A stretch of 64,000 nucleotides of DNA, taken from positions 2,631,583-2,695,582 of the forward strand of contig NZ_LT984803.1 in assembly GCF_900250115.1 (NCBI RefSeq), in the 5' to 3' direction. A program made the position numbers and the translations under genes. This stretch comes from Cupriavidus taiwanensis (GTDB lineage: Bacteria; Pseudomonadota; Gammaproteobacteria; Burkholderiales; Burkholderiaceae). Shown here piece by piece: positions 26,357 to 35,984 of the stretch. The notes beneath the pieces were generated by a model. That model searched no databases and had not been told where the DNA came from. It saw nothing but the letters and a program-made list of their open reading frames with translations. Every line of letters starts with the position of its first letter. Positions within the stretch are counted from its first letter, which is position 1.

Positions 26357-26588
26357 AACTTGCTCCTTGCGTCGATATGTTTCGATGACCCGGCAAAAAG
26401 CCGAGCGCCCACCTTGTCCTCTTTTCGGACGGCGGGACCGTAAGTGCCTGCAGAAGTGGCGGTATTCTATCCGACGGAATGCCCCAGCCTGCGTGGCGGC
26501 GGCGCCTTTTTGTAGCCTCATGTAACCGTGCCACGTTATATCGGTCACAAAACTACAAATAGAAGCGAATTTGTTCTCCCTGGACCAG
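26357..26588. promoter_or_regulatory. Divergent promoter region between rfbB and apaH
   Basis: This 232-base gene-free region must drive the minus-strand sugar block and apaH. It becomes A/T-richer toward apaH (ttatatcgg, aactacaaat, gaatttg at 26536-26573). No perfect sigma-70 pair was identified, and no JUMPstart/ops (GGCGGTAG) element was found in the rfbB direction. Confidence 0.4.
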
Positions 26589-27437
26589 ATGCCCGAAAAA
26601 AACGTTACCCATACATCACTTTATGCCATCGGTGACTTGCAAGGTTGCGCGCCTTCGCTTGACGCCTTGCTGGCTCGCCTGCCCGCACAGCCTGACGTGC
26701 GCCTCGTCGGCGACCTCGTCAACCGTGGTCCCGGCTCCCTGCAAACCCTACGCACGATACGCGCCATGGGCGACCGTGCCGAAACCGTCCTTGGCAACCA
26801 CGACATCCACCTTCTGGCTGTCGCGTCCGGTGTCCGCAAGAAAGGCCGCCACGACACCCTGGACGACATCCTCGCCGCCCCCGACCGCGAGGAGCTCCTC
26901 ACCTGGCTGCGCCACCGCCCCGTGGCCCTGCTGGAAGACAACTTCCTGCTGGTCCACGCCGGCGTCCTGCCCCAATGGACAGCAGCCCAGGTGATCGACC
27001 TTGCCCATGAAGTCGAAGAACAACTGCAGGGCCCTAACTGGCAAGGCTTCCTCGCCGACATCTTCGGCAACAATCCCGATCGCTGGCACGACGGCCTGCG
27101 CGGCATGGAGCGGCTCCGCGTGGTGGTGAATGCCCTCACCCGCCTGCGCTACTGCACCACCGACGGGGTGATGGACTTCAAGACCAAGGATAGTCCGGGC
27201 AAGGCGCCGGAGGGGTTCATGCCATGGTTCGACGTGCCGGGGCGGCGCACCGGGGACGTGACGGTGGTCTGCGGGCATTGGTCGACGCTGGGCCTGGTCA
27301 TGCGGCCGGACCTGATGGCGCTGGATACGGGTTGCGTCTGGGGTGGCAAGCTGACGGCGGCGCGCCTGGCGCAGGATCCCGCCGAGCGGACCGTCATCCA
27401 GGTGGATTGCCCGCAATATTGCGATCCGCTGGCTTGA
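26589..27437 (+). CDS. apaH: Symmetrical bis(5'-nucleosyl)-tetraphosphatase
   Basis: ApaH hydrolyses Ap4A to two ADP and also removes Np4 caps from RNA in some bacteria. The 282-residue metallophosphatase shows the metal-site motifs in order: [25 protein letters not shown] and VCGHWS. The ATG at 26589 is chosen. A TTG at 26571 would add six residues. It is separated from the sugar block by a divergent promoter region and converges on the acyltransferase gene, with 35 bases between stops. Confidence 0.93.
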   Translation: MPEKNVTHTSLYAIGDLQGCAPSLDALLARLPAQPDVRLVGDLVNRGPGSLQTLRTIRAMGDRAETVLGNHDIHLLAVASGVRKKGRHDTLDDILAAPDREELLTWLRHRPVALLEDNFLLVHAGVLPQWTAAQVIDLAHEVEEQLQGPNWQGFLADIFGNNPDRWHDGLRGMERLRVVVNALTRLRYCTTDGVMDFKTKDSPGKAPEGFMPWFDVPGRRTGDVTVVCGHWSTLGLVMRPDLMALDTGCVWGGKLTAARLAQDPAERTVIQVDCPQYCDPLA

Positions 27438-27472
27438 CTCGCTATCCCGCGTTGGCGGGGACGGCAGGACGG

Positions 27473-28306
27473 CTAGCCAATGGCAGCGGGCGCGGGCTGG
27501 GGCGCGCTGCCGGGTTCGGGCGGTCGATTCAGGCGTTGGGCTGCCGTGGCGGCGTGCTCCGCGGCGCCCTGGCTGAGATGGGCGACGACTTCCCTGGCGG
27601 AAGCCGCGAGATCGCGGCGGTCGCCCGAAGCCGGCACCAGCGCCGGCCCGATTACCAGCCGCGCCTTGATCCGCGGCGCGCGCAGGACCGCTTCCAGCGA
27701 TTGCAGCAGCGTGGTGTCGCCGATATAGGCGGCGGCCAGCGTCGGCTGGCCGGTGGCCGCATCGAGGTAGTTCAATCCCAGCGGCTGCACCGGCAGCCCG
27801 CCCGAAATCGGCGCCTGCATCAGGTTGGCATGGAACGGCAGCACGCTGGTCCCATCCGTCGTCGTCCCCTCCGGAAACACCCCGACCAGATCGCCCTGCA
27901 GCATCACATCGGTAATGTCATGCAGCACGCGATGCGCATCCCGCTTGCGCGCCCGTTCGATGAAGATGGTGCCGGTCTTGTCGCACAGCCAGCCGATCAG
28001 CGGCCAGCTGCGGATCTCGGACTTGGCGACGAAGCGCACCGGCTGCCAGCTGTGGATGACGTAGATGTCCAGCCACGAGATGTGGTTGGACACCACCATC
28101 GCCCCCTGCCGCGCCGCGCCGGTGTGCGCGGCGCCAGTGGCGTCTACCACCTCCACTTCCACCCCGCAGATCCGCAGCAGGCGCCGCGACCAGCGCCGTA
28201 TATGCCATGCGCGCGAGCGCACGCCCAGCCATGGGAACAGCAAGGCGCACGTCAGCAACCCGCGCAGCAGGTGCAGGACCAGTGCGGTCTTGCGCAGCCA
28301 GATCAT
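27473..28306 (-). CDS. 1-acyl-sn-glycerol-3-phosphate acyltransferase (PlsC-like)
   Basis: This is a 277-residue membrane-bound acyltransferase that would acylate lysophosphatidate or a related lysolipid. It starts with a hydrophobic anchor (LVLHLLRGLLTCALLFPWLG). It has the NHxxxxD catalytic motif as VVSNHISWLDIYV, and the glycerolphosphate-binding FPEGTTTDG. The ATG at 28306 overlaps the upstream pseudo-dihydroorotase stop by ATGA, so it is the last gene of the yqgE-pyr operon. An in-frame extension to 28459 lies inside the upstream gene. Confidence 0.88.
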   Translation of the reverse strand: MIWLRKTALVLHLLRGLLTCALLFPWLGVRSRAWHIRRWSRRLLRICGVEVEVVDATGAAHTGAARQGAMVVSNHISWLDIYVIHSWQPVRFVAKSEIRSWPLIGWLCDKTGTIFIERARKRDAHRVLHDITDVMLQGDLVGVFPEGTTTDGTSVLPFHANLMQAPISGGLPVQPLGLNYLDAATGQPTLAAAYIGDTTLLQSLEAVLRAPRIKARLVIGPALVPASGDRRDLAASAREVVAHLSQGAAEHAATAAQRLNRPPEPGSAPQPAPAAIG

Positions 28307-29586
28307 GCCTGGGCGTGGTTGCCGTAGACGACTTGCCCGCCGAACAGGGTCATGCGGACCTTGCCTTCCATTTCGTAGCCGAGCCACGGCGAGTTCTTGC
28401 CCTGGCTCTTGAGGGAGCGGCGCTCGACCTTCCACACTTGCCTGGGATCGAACACGCACACGTCGGCGGCGCGGCCGACGGCGAGGGTGCCGGCCTTGAG
28501 GCCGATCACGCGCGCGGGCTCGGCGGTGATGCGGGCCAGCGCCTGGGCCAGCGGGACCTTGTGCTCGCTGGCCCAGCGCAGGGTCAGCGGCAGCAGCAGC
28601 TCCAGGCCGGTTGCGCCGGGCGAGGCTTCGGCGAAGGGCAGCAGTTTCTCGTCGTCATCGACCGGCGTGTGGTCGGAGCACAGGGCATCGATGGTGCCGT
28701 CGGCCAGCGCGGCGACGATGGCGTCGCGGTCGCGCGGGCTGCGCAGCGGCGGCGAGAAGCGCATCTGCGAGTTGAAGTAGCCGATATCCATGTCGGTCAG
28801 CGAGACGTGGTGGATATTGACGTCGCAGGTCACTTTCAGGCCTTCGCGCTTGGCCTGGCGCACCAGTTCCAGCCCGGCGGCGGACGACAGGCGGCACAGG
28901 TGCACGCGCGCGCCGGTGCTGCGCATCAGTTCGAAGATGGTATGCAGCCGCACGGTCTCGGCAATCACCGACACGCCCGACAGGCCCAGGCGCGAGGCCA
29001 CCGCGCCGCTGGCGGCGACGCCGCCGCCAAGGAAGGGGTCTTCCGGGCGCAGCCAGACGGTGAAGCCGAAGGTCTGCGCGTATTGCAGCGCGCGCAGCAG
29101 CACCTGGGTGTTGCGCACCGGAGCCTCGGCCTGGCTGAAGCCGACGCAGCCGGCCTCGGTCAGCTGCCCCATCTCGGTCAGGGTCTCGCCCTTCAGGCCC
29201 AGCGTCAGCGCGCCCAGCGGGTAGACATGGGTCTGGTTCAGGGTGCGGGCGCGGAACTTCAGCATCTCGACCAGGCCGGGTTCGTCGAGCACGGGGTCGG
29301 TGTCGGGCGGGCACACCAGGCTGGTGACGCCGCCGGCGGTGGCGGCCGCGACCTCGGACTCGAGCGTGGCCTTGTATTCGTAGCCGGGCTCGCGCAGGCG
29401 CGCGGAGAGGTCGACCAGGCCGGGGCATACGATCAGCCCTTTGGCATCGATGATCTTGTTGGCGGTGAAGTCCGCCGGGGCGCTGCCGACGCCGACGATC
29501 TTGCCGGCGGCGATGTACAGGTCCTGCGCGGCGTCGGTGTTGCTGGCCGGATCGATCAGGCGGCCGCCCTGGATGTGAATCTTCAT
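28303..29586 (-). CDS. Dihydroorotase-like protein lacking the metal-binding HxH (pseudo-dihydroorotase, PyrC')
   Basis: This 427-residue amidohydrolase-fold protein is encoded directly after pyrB. Active dihydroorotases have a D-x-H-x-H-x-R-E-P-G segment whose two His bind zinc. Here the matching segment reads DLSARLREPG, so both His are absent while the substrate-contacting R and the EPG are kept. This matches the inactive PyrC' proteins that form a structural complex with aspartate transcarbamoylase in pseudomonads. A catalytic pyrC should lie elsewhere. The ATG at 29586 (MKIHIQGG) matches the family. An upstream ATG at 29658 overlapping the pyrB stop (TAATG) would add a 24-residue Ser/Thr/Pro leader and is a real alternative. 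Confidence 0.88.
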   Translation of the reverse strand: MKIHIQGGRLIDPASNTDAAQDLYIAAGKIVGVGSAPADFTANKIIDAKGLIVCPGLVDLSARLREPGYEYKATLESEVAAATAGGVTSLVCPPDTDPVLDEPGLVEMLKFRARTLNQTHVYPLGALTLGLKGETLTEMGQLTEAGCVGFSQAEAPVRNTQVLLRALQYAQTFGFTVWLRPEDPFLGGGVAASGAVASRLGLSGVSVIAETVRLHTIFELMRSTGARVHLCRLSSAAGLELVRQAKREGLKVTCDVNIHHVSLTDMDIGYFNSQMRFSPPLRSPRDRDAIVAALADGTIDALCSDHTPVDDDEKLLPFAEASPGATGLELLLPLTLRWASEHKVPLAQALARITAEPARVIGLKAGTLAVGRAADVCVFDPRQVWKVERRSLKSQGKNSPWLGYEMEGKVRMTLFGGQVVYGNHAQA

Positions 29587-29657
29587 AGCTTGGCTTGTCG
29601 TGTCGCTGGGCTGGTTCGGTGTGTTGTGGCTGGCGTACGGGGTCGAGCTGTCCGGCA

Positions 29658-30629
29658 TTAGTCGTTGTTCCCGGCGACGATGCCCATCACCGCCATGCGC
29701 ACGGCGATGCCGAAGGTGACCTGGTTCAGGATCACGGATTGCGGGCCGTCGGCCACGGCGGAGTCGATCTCGACGCCGCGGTTCATGGGCCCCGGGTGCA
29801 TCACGATGGCGTCGGGCCGGGCCAGCGCCAGGCGCTCCGGCGTGAGGCCGTAGGCCTTGAAGTACTCCTGCGCGGAGGGCAGCAGCGCGCCGCTCATGCG
29901 TTCGTTCTGCAGCCGCAGCATGATGACCACGTCGACGCCCTTGAGGCCCTCTTCCATGCTGTGGAACACGCGCACGCCCATCTGTTCCAGCCCGGACGGC
30001 AGCAGCGTGCGCGGGCCGATGGCGCGCACTTCGGGCACGCCCAGCGTGGTCAGCGCGTGGATGTCGGAGCGCGCCACGCGCGAGTGCAGGATGTCGCCGA
30101 CGATGGCCACCGTCAGGTTGGTGAAGTCCTGCTTGAAATGCCGGATGGTGTACATGTCCAGCAGGCCCTGGGTCGGATGCGCATGGCGGCCGTCGCCGGC
30201 GTTGATCACGTGCACGTGCGGGGCGACGTGCTCGGCGATCAGGTAGGGCGCGCCCGAGCTGGCATGGCGCACCACGAACATGTCGGCGGACATTGCCGAC
30301 AGGTTGTTGATGGTGTCCAGCAGCGACTCGCCCTTGCTGGTCGACGAGGCATTGATGTTCAGGTTCAGCACATCCGCAGACAGCCGCTTGGCGGCGATCT
30401 CGAAGGTGGTGCGGGTGCGGGTGGAGTTCTCGAAGAACAGGTTGAACACGCTCTTGCCGCGCAGCAGCGGCACCTTCTTGACATCGCGGTCGGAGTCGGA
30501 CAGCGAGACGAACTGGCTGGCGGTGTCGAGGATGTGCGTGATCATGTCACGCGACAACCCCTCGATCGACAGCAGGTGCTTCAGTTCGCCGTTCTTGGTG
30601 AGCTGCGGGTTGCGGAACGTCTTGGTCAT
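29658..30629 (-). CDS. pyrB: Aspartate carbamoyltransferase catalytic subunit
   Basis: PyrB joins carbamoyl phosphate and aspartate in the committed step of pyrimidine synthesis. The 323-residue protein has the carbamoyl-phosphate loop [23 protein letters not shown], and the aspartate-side [11 protein letters not shown]. The ATG at 30629 ([10 protein letters not shown]) is chosen. An open upstream frame encodes a Pro/Arg-rich stretch with no family match. No pyrI regulatory subunit gene adjoins it. Together with the inactive dihydroorotase next door, this predicts a dodecameric PyrB-PyrC' complex. Confidence 0.95.
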   Translation of the reverse strand: MTKTFRNPQLTKNGELKHLLSIEGLSRDMITHILDTASQFVSLSDSDRDVKKVPLLRGKSVFNLFFENSTRTRTTFEIAAKRLSADVLNLNINASSTSKGESLLDTINNLSAMSADMFVVRHASSGAPYLIAEHVAPHVHVINAGDGRHAHPTQGLLDMYTIRHFKQDFTNLTVAIVGDILHSRVARSDIHALTTLGVPEVRAIGPRTLLPSGLEQMGVRVFHSMEEGLKGVDVVIMLRLQNERMSGALLPSAQEYFKAYGLTPERLALARPDAIVMHPGPMNRGVEIDSAVADGPQSVILNQVTFGIAVRMAVMGIVAGNND

Positions 30630-30735
30630 GGCTGGTCGGGCGCGGGCAAAAAACGGGAGGTGGTCTGGTCTCGGGGCAGGCTTGCGGGCTGTCGGGCCGG
30701 GCTTCCGGGCGCGCCGGGCGCCCTTCGGTGCCGGT

Positions 30736-31272
30736 TCAGCCGGTGGCGGAATCGGTGGGTTCGGTGGCGAAGGCGAATTGCGCGGCCGCACCCTCGCCCT
30801 GGCGCGACAGCACCAGGGTCGTGCCGGGCGGCAGCGCCATCTCGGCGGCGCACAGGTCGGCGGCGATCGGCAGCTGGCGTCCGCCGCGGTCGACCAGCAC
30901 GCCCAGCGCCACGCGCGCGGGGCGGCCGTAGTCGAACAACTCGTTGACGGCGGCGCGGATGGTGCGGCCGGTGGCCAGCACGTCGTCGATCAGCAGGATG
31001 TTGCGATCATCCACGGCAAACGGCAGCGTGGTCGGCTGGGCCTGGCTGTGCAGGCCCTTCTTGGCATAGTCGTCGCGATGGAAGGCGACGTTGATCACGC
31101 CGTGGTCGGGCAGTTGCAGGTCCGCGGCCAGCCGCGCGGCGATCCATGCGCCGCCGGAATGGATGCCGGCCACCGACCAGCGCGCGCGCTCGGCCTCGGG
31201 GATCAGCGCCTGCGCCTGGTCCAGCAGCTTGCGGTACAGCGACTCGGCGTCGGGAACGGAAATCTGCGTCAT
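30736..31272 (-). CDS. pyrR: PyrR-type uracil phosphoribosyltransferase / pyr regulator
   Basis: This 178-residue type I phosphoribosyltransferase has the PRPP-binding signature [19 protein letters not shown] at about residues 90-108. It also has the flexible-loop arginine region HRDDYAKKG. PyrR both regulates pyr mRNA and makes UMP from uracil in Firmicutes. In proteobacteria the regulatory role is not established. No PyrR-type anti-antiterminator loop was recognised in the 106-base gap before pyrB. It overlaps ruvX by four bases. Confidence 0.9.
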   Translation of the reverse strand: MTQISVPDAESLYRKLLDQAQALIPEAERARWSVAGIHSGGAWIAARLAADLQLPDHGVINVAFHRDDYAKKGLHSQAQPTTLPFAVDDRNILLIDDVLATGRTIRAAVNELFDYGRPARVALGVLVDRGGRQLPIAADLCAAEMALPPGTTLVLSRQGEGAAAQFAFATEPTDSATG

Positions 31273-31694
31273 AGCGGGAATTGGTCGAAGTACTGTTGCA
31301 GGATGATGCGCGCGGCCTCGGCATCGAGTTGGCCGCGGCGCGCGCCGGCCATCGACGCGGCGCGCGAGGTATAGCGCTCATCGACCCACTCCACCGGCAG
31401 GCCGAAGCGGCCGTTGAGCTGGTTGCCGAAGCGCCGCGCCAGCTTCATCGACGGTTGCTCCCCGCCTTCGGGGTTGACCGGCATGCCGACGATCAGCTGC
31501 ACCGGATTCCACTCCTGGATCAGCGCCGCCACGGCCTCGAAGCGGCCTTCGACGGTGATATTGGGAAGGATGGTCAGGGCACGCGCCTCGCGCGTGATGA
31601 AGTTGCCCAGCGCGACGCCGATCTTTTTTTCGCCGTAGTCGAATGCCAGGACCGTGCCGTCGCGGGGCAGTTCACGCCCCACGGCATCAGGCAT
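31269..31694 (-). CDS. ruvX: Putative pre-16S rRNA nuclease / Holliday junction resolvase-like protein
   Basis: This is a 141-residue RNase H-fold protein of the YqgF/RuvX family, implicated in 16S rRNA 5' end processing. It has the acidic first strand [27 protein letters not shown], and [10 protein letters not shown] near the C-terminus. The ATG at 31694 is chosen and overlaps the yqgE stop by eight bases. An in-frame extension to 31754 lies inside yqgE. The yqgE-ruvX-pyrR-pyrB order is conserved in many beta- and gammaproteobacteria. Confidence 0.92.
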   Translation of the reverse strand: MPDAVGRELPRDGTVLAFDYGEKKIGVALGNFITREARALTILPNITVEGRFEAVAALIQEWNPVQLIVGMPVNPEGGEQPSMKLARRFGNQLNGRFGLPVEWVDERYTSRAASMAGARRGQLDAEAARIILQQYFDQFPL

Positions 31695-32259
31695 GCCCGG
31701 CCTCGCCGGACAGCATGGTGAAGTCGATGCCGAGCAGCCGGATGGCGGCGGCAAAGCGCTCGTCGGGCGGCACGCTGAAGATGATCTCGGGATCGGCCTG
31801 GACCGTGAGCCAGCCGTTGCGGCTAAGCTCTTCCTCGAGCTGGCCGGCGCCCCAGCCGGAATATCCCAGCGTCAGCAGGAAGCGGTGCGGGCCGCTGCCG
31901 TTGGCCACGGCCTCGAGCACATCCTTGGAGGTGGTCATCTCCAGCCCGCCGGGAACGGCCAGCGACGAGACATAGACCCCGACCGGGTCGTGCAGCACGA
32001 AACCGCGCTCGGTCTGCACCGGGCCGCCGAAATAGACCGGCTGGTGCGCCACGGGCTGGATCTCGAGCTTGAGGTCGATCTTGTCGAACAGCGTGGCCAT
32101 GTCGATGTCGATGGGCCGGTTGATCACCAGCCCGAGCGCGCCACGCTCATTGTGTTCGCAGATGTAGACGACGGAACCCGAAAAGGTCGGATCGGCCATG
32201 CCGGGCATGGCAATCAGGAACTGATTGGTTAGATTGATGGGTGCTTCGGGCTTCGCCAT
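31687..32259 (-). CDS. YqgE/AlgH family protein (UPF0301)
   Basis: This is a 190-residue protein of the YqgE/AlgH family. It has [22 protein letters not shown] at the N-terminus, [16 protein letters not shown] and [15 protein letters not shown], all typical. The biochemical role is unknown. In Pseudomonas the homologue was first described as a regulator of alginate genes. It heads the operon that runs through ruvX, pyrR, pyrB and PyrC'. The ATG at 32259 fits the family, and another ATG nine bases upstream is possible. Confidence 0.92.
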   Translation of the reverse strand: MAKPEAPINLTNQFLIAMPGMADPTFSGSVVYICEHNERGALGLVINRPIDIDMATLFDKIDLKLEIQPVAHQPVYFGGPVQTERGFVLHDPVGVYVSSLAVPGGLEMTTSKDVLEAVANGSGPHRFLLTLGYSGWGAGQLEEELSRNGWLTVQADPEIIFSVPPDERFAAAIRLLGIDFTMLSGEAGHA

Positions 32260-32361
32260 GCCTTGCATTTTATCAAATCGCCGGGGGTCTTCCGGAAAAG
32301 ATTGGCGGGCGCTCCAGTGCAGCAATGGGCGCTCCGCCGCCCGCCACAACCGCGGTCAGGC

Positions 32362-33069
32362 TCAGGCCTTGCGCGTCAGCGCAGCCAGTTCGTCCGCCGT
32401 CAGCCAGCGCCATTGGCCCTCTGCCAGGGCCGGATCGAGCTGCAGGCTGCCGATCGCGCTGCGATGCAGCGCGTCGACGTGATTGCCCGCGGCCGCGACC
32501 ATGCGCTTGACCTGATGGTACTTGCCTTGCACCAGGGTCAGCCGCAGGCTGCGTTCGCCGGTGATCTCGCAGGCTTCCGCCGCGATCGGTGCCGGTTCGT
32601 CCAGCAGCTGCACGCCGCTGCGCAGCGCCTCGGCCTGCTCCGGCGCGACCGGCTCGGCGGTGGTCACATCATAGATCTTGGGCACCTTGCGCTTGGGCGA
32701 GGTCTGGGCGTGGATGAACTGGCCATCGTCGGTCAGCAGCAGCAGGCCGGTGGTGTCATGGTCCAGCCGGCCCACCGCCTGCACCTCGCGCTGGCGCAGC
32801 GGCACCGGCAGCAGGTTGTAGACGCTGGGATGGTGGCGCGGGCGTTGCGAGCATTCATAGCCGGCGGGCTTGTTCAGCATCAGGTAGGCCTTGGTGCAGG
32901 CCAGCCATTGCTCGCCGTCGATGGTCAGGCGCAGGCCATCCACCTCGAACTGCGCGCGCGGGTCTTCGCACAGCTCGCCGTTGACCTCGACCAGACCGGC
33001 GGCGATCAGGTCGCCGCAGTAGCGGCGCGTGCCAAAGCCCTGGGATTGAAGGATGCGGTCGAGAGTCAT
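32362..33069 (-). CDS. RsuA-family rRNA pseudouridine synthase
   Basis: This 235-residue enzyme has an N-terminal S4 RNA-binding domain (LDRILQSQGFGTRRYCGDLIAAG). Its catalytic domain contains VGRLDHDTTGLLLLTDDG, where the Asp is the nucleophile. RsuA makes pseudouridine 516 of 16S rRNA. Close paralogues RluE/RluF act on 23S rRNA, so the target is inferred. It diverges from the photolyase gene, with about 140 bases between starts. Confidence 0.88.
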   Translation of the reverse strand: MTLDRILQSQGFGTRRYCGDLIAAGLVEVNGELCEDPRAQFEVDGLRLTIDGEQWLACTKAYLMLNKPAGYECSQRPRHHPSVYNLLPVPLRQREVQAVGRLDHDTTGLLLLTDDGQFIHAQTSPKRKVPKIYDVTTAEPVAPEQAEALRSGVQLLDEPAPIAAEACEITGERSLRLTLVQGKYHQVKRMVAAAGNHVDALHRSAIGSLQLDPALAEGQWRWLTADELAALTRKA

Positions 33070-33208
33070 GAGCTTCTGTAGAAATTGCGGTTGCGGCCCG
33101 GCGCGCGGCGGCGTGCCGGCTCCGTACCGCTATGTTAGGGTATCGGCGCGATCGATCCGGCGCCCACAAGTCTCAGCGCCGGCCAACCCGTCAGACAGGC
33201 AAGCGAAG

Positions 33209-34768
33209 ATGCAGGCAGCAGCCCACCCGGCTACGTCCCGGCAACCGTACCGGATCGGCAAGACCTTTGCGCGCGGACTGGTCTGGTTCCGGCGCGACCT
33301 GCGCGCCACCGACCACGCGGCGCTGCATTATGCCCTGCGGCACTGCGCGCAGGTGTGGTGCGTGTTCGCGTTCGACCGCGACATCCTCGACCCGCTGCTG
33401 GCGCGCGGGCCGCGGGCCGACCGGCGGGTCGAGTTCATCCGGCAATCGCTGGTGGAACTCGCCGAGACACTGGCCGCCGCCGGCGGCGGCCTGATCGTGC
33501 TGCACGACCGCGCGCAGGGCGCCATTCCGGCACTGGCGCGCGCACTGGAAGCCGAGGCGGTCTTTGCCAACCACGATTACGAGCCCGCCGCCAACGCGCG
33601 CGACGAAGCGGTGCGCCAGGCGCTGTCGGCACACGCCTGCGCGCTGCTCACCTTCAAGGACCAGGCGATCTTCGAGCGCAACGAGATCCTCAACGGCCAG
33701 GGCAAGCCGTTCTCGGTGTTCACCCCGTACAAGAACGCCTGGCTCAGGACCGTGGAGCCGTTCGACCTGCGCCCTTATCCGGTCGACCCGTACCTGCCGG
33801 CGCTGGCCCCGGTGCCCGCCGCGTACCGCCAGACGGTGCCGACGCTCGCGCAACTCGGCTTTGGCGCCAGCAATCTCGCCGAGATCGCGATGCCCACCGG
33901 TGCCTCTGGTGCACAGGCCCTGTTCGAGGAATTCACCGGGCGCATCGGCAACTACGGCCGCCGGCGCGACTACCCTGCCCTGCGCGGCCCCAGCTACCTG
34001 TCGGTGCACCTGCGCTTCGGCACCATCTCGATCCGCACGCTGGCGCGCGCCGCGCACGCAGCCATGCTGCGCGGCGGCGCCGACAGCGCGGGCGCCGCGG
34101 TGTGGCTGTCGGAGCTGATCTGGCGCGACTTCTATTTCATGATCCTGCACCACCATCCGCGCGTGGCCGCCGGCGCCGCGTTCCACCCGGCCTATGACGC
34201 GATCCGCTGGCAGGACGGCGACACCGGCGAGCGCTATTTCCGCGCCTGGTGCGACGCCGCCACCGGCTATCCGCTGATCGACGCGGCGATGCTGCAGATC
34301 CGGCAAAGCGGCTACATGCACAACCGCCTGCGGATGGTCACGGCCAGCTTCCTGGTGAAGGACCTCGGCGTCGACTGGCGCCGCGGCGAACAGTACTTTG
34401 CCGACCAGCTCAATGACTTCGACCTCGCCGCCAACAACGGCGGCTGGCAATGGGCGGCATCCACCGGCTGCGACGCGCAGCCGTGGTTCCGCATCTTCAA
34501 CCCGGTGACGCAATCGCAGAAGTTCGACCCGCAGGGGCGCTTTATCCGCAAATACCTGCCGCAGCTGGCGGCCTTGCCGGACAAGTACCTGCATGCGCCA
34601 TGGACCGCGCCGGAAGCCGTGCTGGCGGATGCGGGCGTGCGCCTGGGCGACAACTACCCGCGTCCGCTGGTGCAGCATGACGTGGCGCGCCGGCAAACGC
34701 TGCGGCGCTATGAAGCGGTGAAGCAGGTGGCGAAGCAGGAGGTGAAGGACGCCGGCGCGGAGGACTGA
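33209..34768 (+). CDS. phrB: Deoxyribodipyrimidine photolyase
   Basis: This 519-residue class I photolyase uses blue light and FADH- to reverse cyclobutane pyrimidine dimers. The N-terminal antenna domain begins LVWFRRDLRATDHAALHYAL. The C-terminal FAD domain has LSVHLRFGTISIRTL, WLSELIWRDFYFMIL, ATGYPLIDAAM and GYMHNRLRMVTASFLVKDL, then NNGGWQWAASTGCDAQPWFRIFNP split across the cofactor site. The ATG at 33209 is used. A longer frame from 33053 has no matching family sequence. It is convergent with hemY. Confidence 0.95.
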   Translation: MQAAAHPATSRQPYRIGKTFARGLVWFRRDLRATDHAALHYALRHCAQVWCVFAFDRDILDPLLARGPRADRRVEFIRQSLVELAETLAAAGGGLIVLHDRAQGAIPALARALEAEAVFANHDYEPAANARDEAVRQALSAHACALLTFKDQAIFERNEILNGQGKPFSVFTPYKNAWLRTVEPFDLRPYPVDPYLPALAPVPAAYRQTVPTLAQLGFGASNLAEIAMPTGASGAQALFEEFTGRIGNYGRRRDYPALRGPSYLSVHLRFGTISIRTLARAAHAAMLRGGADSAGAAVWLSELIWRDFYFMILHHHPRVAAGAAFHPAYDAIRWQDGDTGERYFRAWCDAATGYPLIDAAMLQIRQSGYMHNRLRMVTASFLVKDLGVDWRRGEQYFADQLNDFDLAANNGGWQWAASTGCDAQPWFRIFNPVTQSQKFDPQGRFIRKYLPQLAALPDKYLHAPWTAPEAVLADAGVRLGDNYPRPLVQHDVARRQTLRRYEAVKQVAKQEVKDAGAED

Positions 34769-34769
34769 A

Positions 34770-34785
34770 CGCCCCGGCCGGGGCG
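34770..34785. terminator. GC-rich perfect palindrome between convergent phrB and hemY
   Basis: The 16-base perfect palindrome cgccccgg/ccggggcg begins just after the phrB stop and ends four bases before the hemY stop codon on the other strand. It could act as a shared weak terminator, but no T-run follows on either strand. Confidence 0.35.
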
Positions 34786-34789
34786 GCGC

Positions 34790-35980
34790 TCAGGCGGCCA
34801 GCATCGCGCTTTCGCGATAGTGGCGCTGCGCGTCCTCGAAGCGCTCGGTTTCCTCGAACAGCCGCGCCAGCGCCAGGTGCGTGCGCACGCGCAGGCGGCG
34901 CTGCTGGTCCGGATCGGCATACTTGAGCGCGCGCTCGAAGCTGGACTGGGCCTTGCCCCACAGCTTCTCGCCCAGGCACAGCACCCCCAGCGCGTAGTAG
35001 AGGTCGGCGTCGGCGGGATGCGCGGCCAGCCATTTCTCGGCCTGCTGGATCTGCGGCAGCGCATGGCCGGGCACGGCGCAATCGGCATAGCGCAGCACCA
35101 GGCGGCTGTCCCAGTTGACCTTGAGCGCGTCTTCGATGATGCGGCGTGCCTCGTTCTGCCGGCCAAGTGCGGCGAAGTAGCGCGCCGCCGGTTCGGCGAT
35201 GCGGGTGGCGCGGCGCTCGTCGGCGGACAAAGAGCGCCAGAACTCGGACAGCGCCTCGGCATCGTGGCGGCGCTCGTCCAGCATGGCTTCGACCGCCATC
35301 TGCTTGAGCCGCAGCGCCAGCACCGGATGCAGCGCGTTGCGCTTCTCCAGCGAGCGCGCCAGGCGCAGCACCTCCGACCAGTTCTTCAGGTGCTGGTGCG
35401 CGCGCAGCGCGATGCGCTGCACGTGGATCTGGCGCGCGCCCTGCGACTGCAGCTGGGCGATGGTTTCGAGCGCGCCGTCGGCGTCGCGGGCATCGACCAG
35501 CAGCTCGGCCATCGACACCAGCCGCGCCTGCTCGCGCTCGGGGTCGGTCACCTGCGCCATCCAGGCGTCGCGGCGCTCGGTTTCCTGCATGCGGTGGGCG
35601 GCGCGCGCGCCGATCAGCGCGGCGGTCTGGGCCTGGTCGTCCCACGACTGGGCCTCGCGCGCGGCGCGCTCGGCGCGGGCAAAACGCCCGGCGAACAGGT
35701 TCTCGATCGACTCCCTCAGTGCCGCCTGGGCCTTGCTCATGCGGCTGCGCTCGCGGTAGGCGGCGGCGCGGCGCGGCATCTCGGCCAGATGGCGGATGGT
35801 GGTCATCACCGTCCACACCACGAAGAAGATCAGCAGCAGCAACGCCAGCGCCAGGTTCAGCGACAGCTCGACGCGGTACGGCGGATAGAACAGCACCACA
35901 TTGCTGTGGTTGAACTGCGTGAACAGGGCCAGCCCGACGGCGCCGCCAAACAGGACCGCAACCCAGAACAGAAGGCGCAT
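34790..35980 (-). CDS. hemY: HemY-like protein of the tetrapyrrole operon
   Basis: This 396-residue inner-membrane protein has two N-terminal membrane helices (LLFWVAVLFGGAVGLALFTQF, and LALALLLLIFFVVWTVM around residues 45-62). A long alpha-helical TPR-like cytoplasmic region follows. This is the HemY of proteobacterial hemCDXY operons, whose biochemical role is unknown. It is not the Gram-positive protoporphyrinogen oxidase of the same name. It starts four bases after the hemD-hemX stop, so it is co-transcribed. Confidence 0.92.
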   Translation of the reverse strand: MRLLFWVAVLFGGAVGLALFTQFNHSNVVLFYPPYRVELSLNLALALLLLIFFVVWTVMTTIRHLAEMPRRAAAYRERSRMSKAQAALRESIENLFAGRFARAERAAREAQSWDDQAQTAALIGARAAHRMQETERRDAWMAQVTDPEREQARLVSMAELLVDARDADGALETIAQLQSQGARQIHVQRIALRAHQHLKNWSEVLRLARSLEKRNALHPVLALRLKQMAVEAMLDERRHDAEALSEFWRSLSADERRATRIAEPAARYFAALGRQNEARRIIEDALKVNWDSRLVLRYADCAVPGHALPQIQQAEKWLAAHPADADLYYALGVLCLGEKLWGKAQSSFERALKYADPDQQRRLRVRTHLALARLFEETERFEDAQRHYRESAMLAA

Positions 35981-35984
35981 GGGC

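Noticed and set aside
30630..30735. PyrR-binding attenuator before pyrB
   Set aside because: The gap is only 106 bases, and no alternative stem-loops or conserved PyrR-binding loop could be found.
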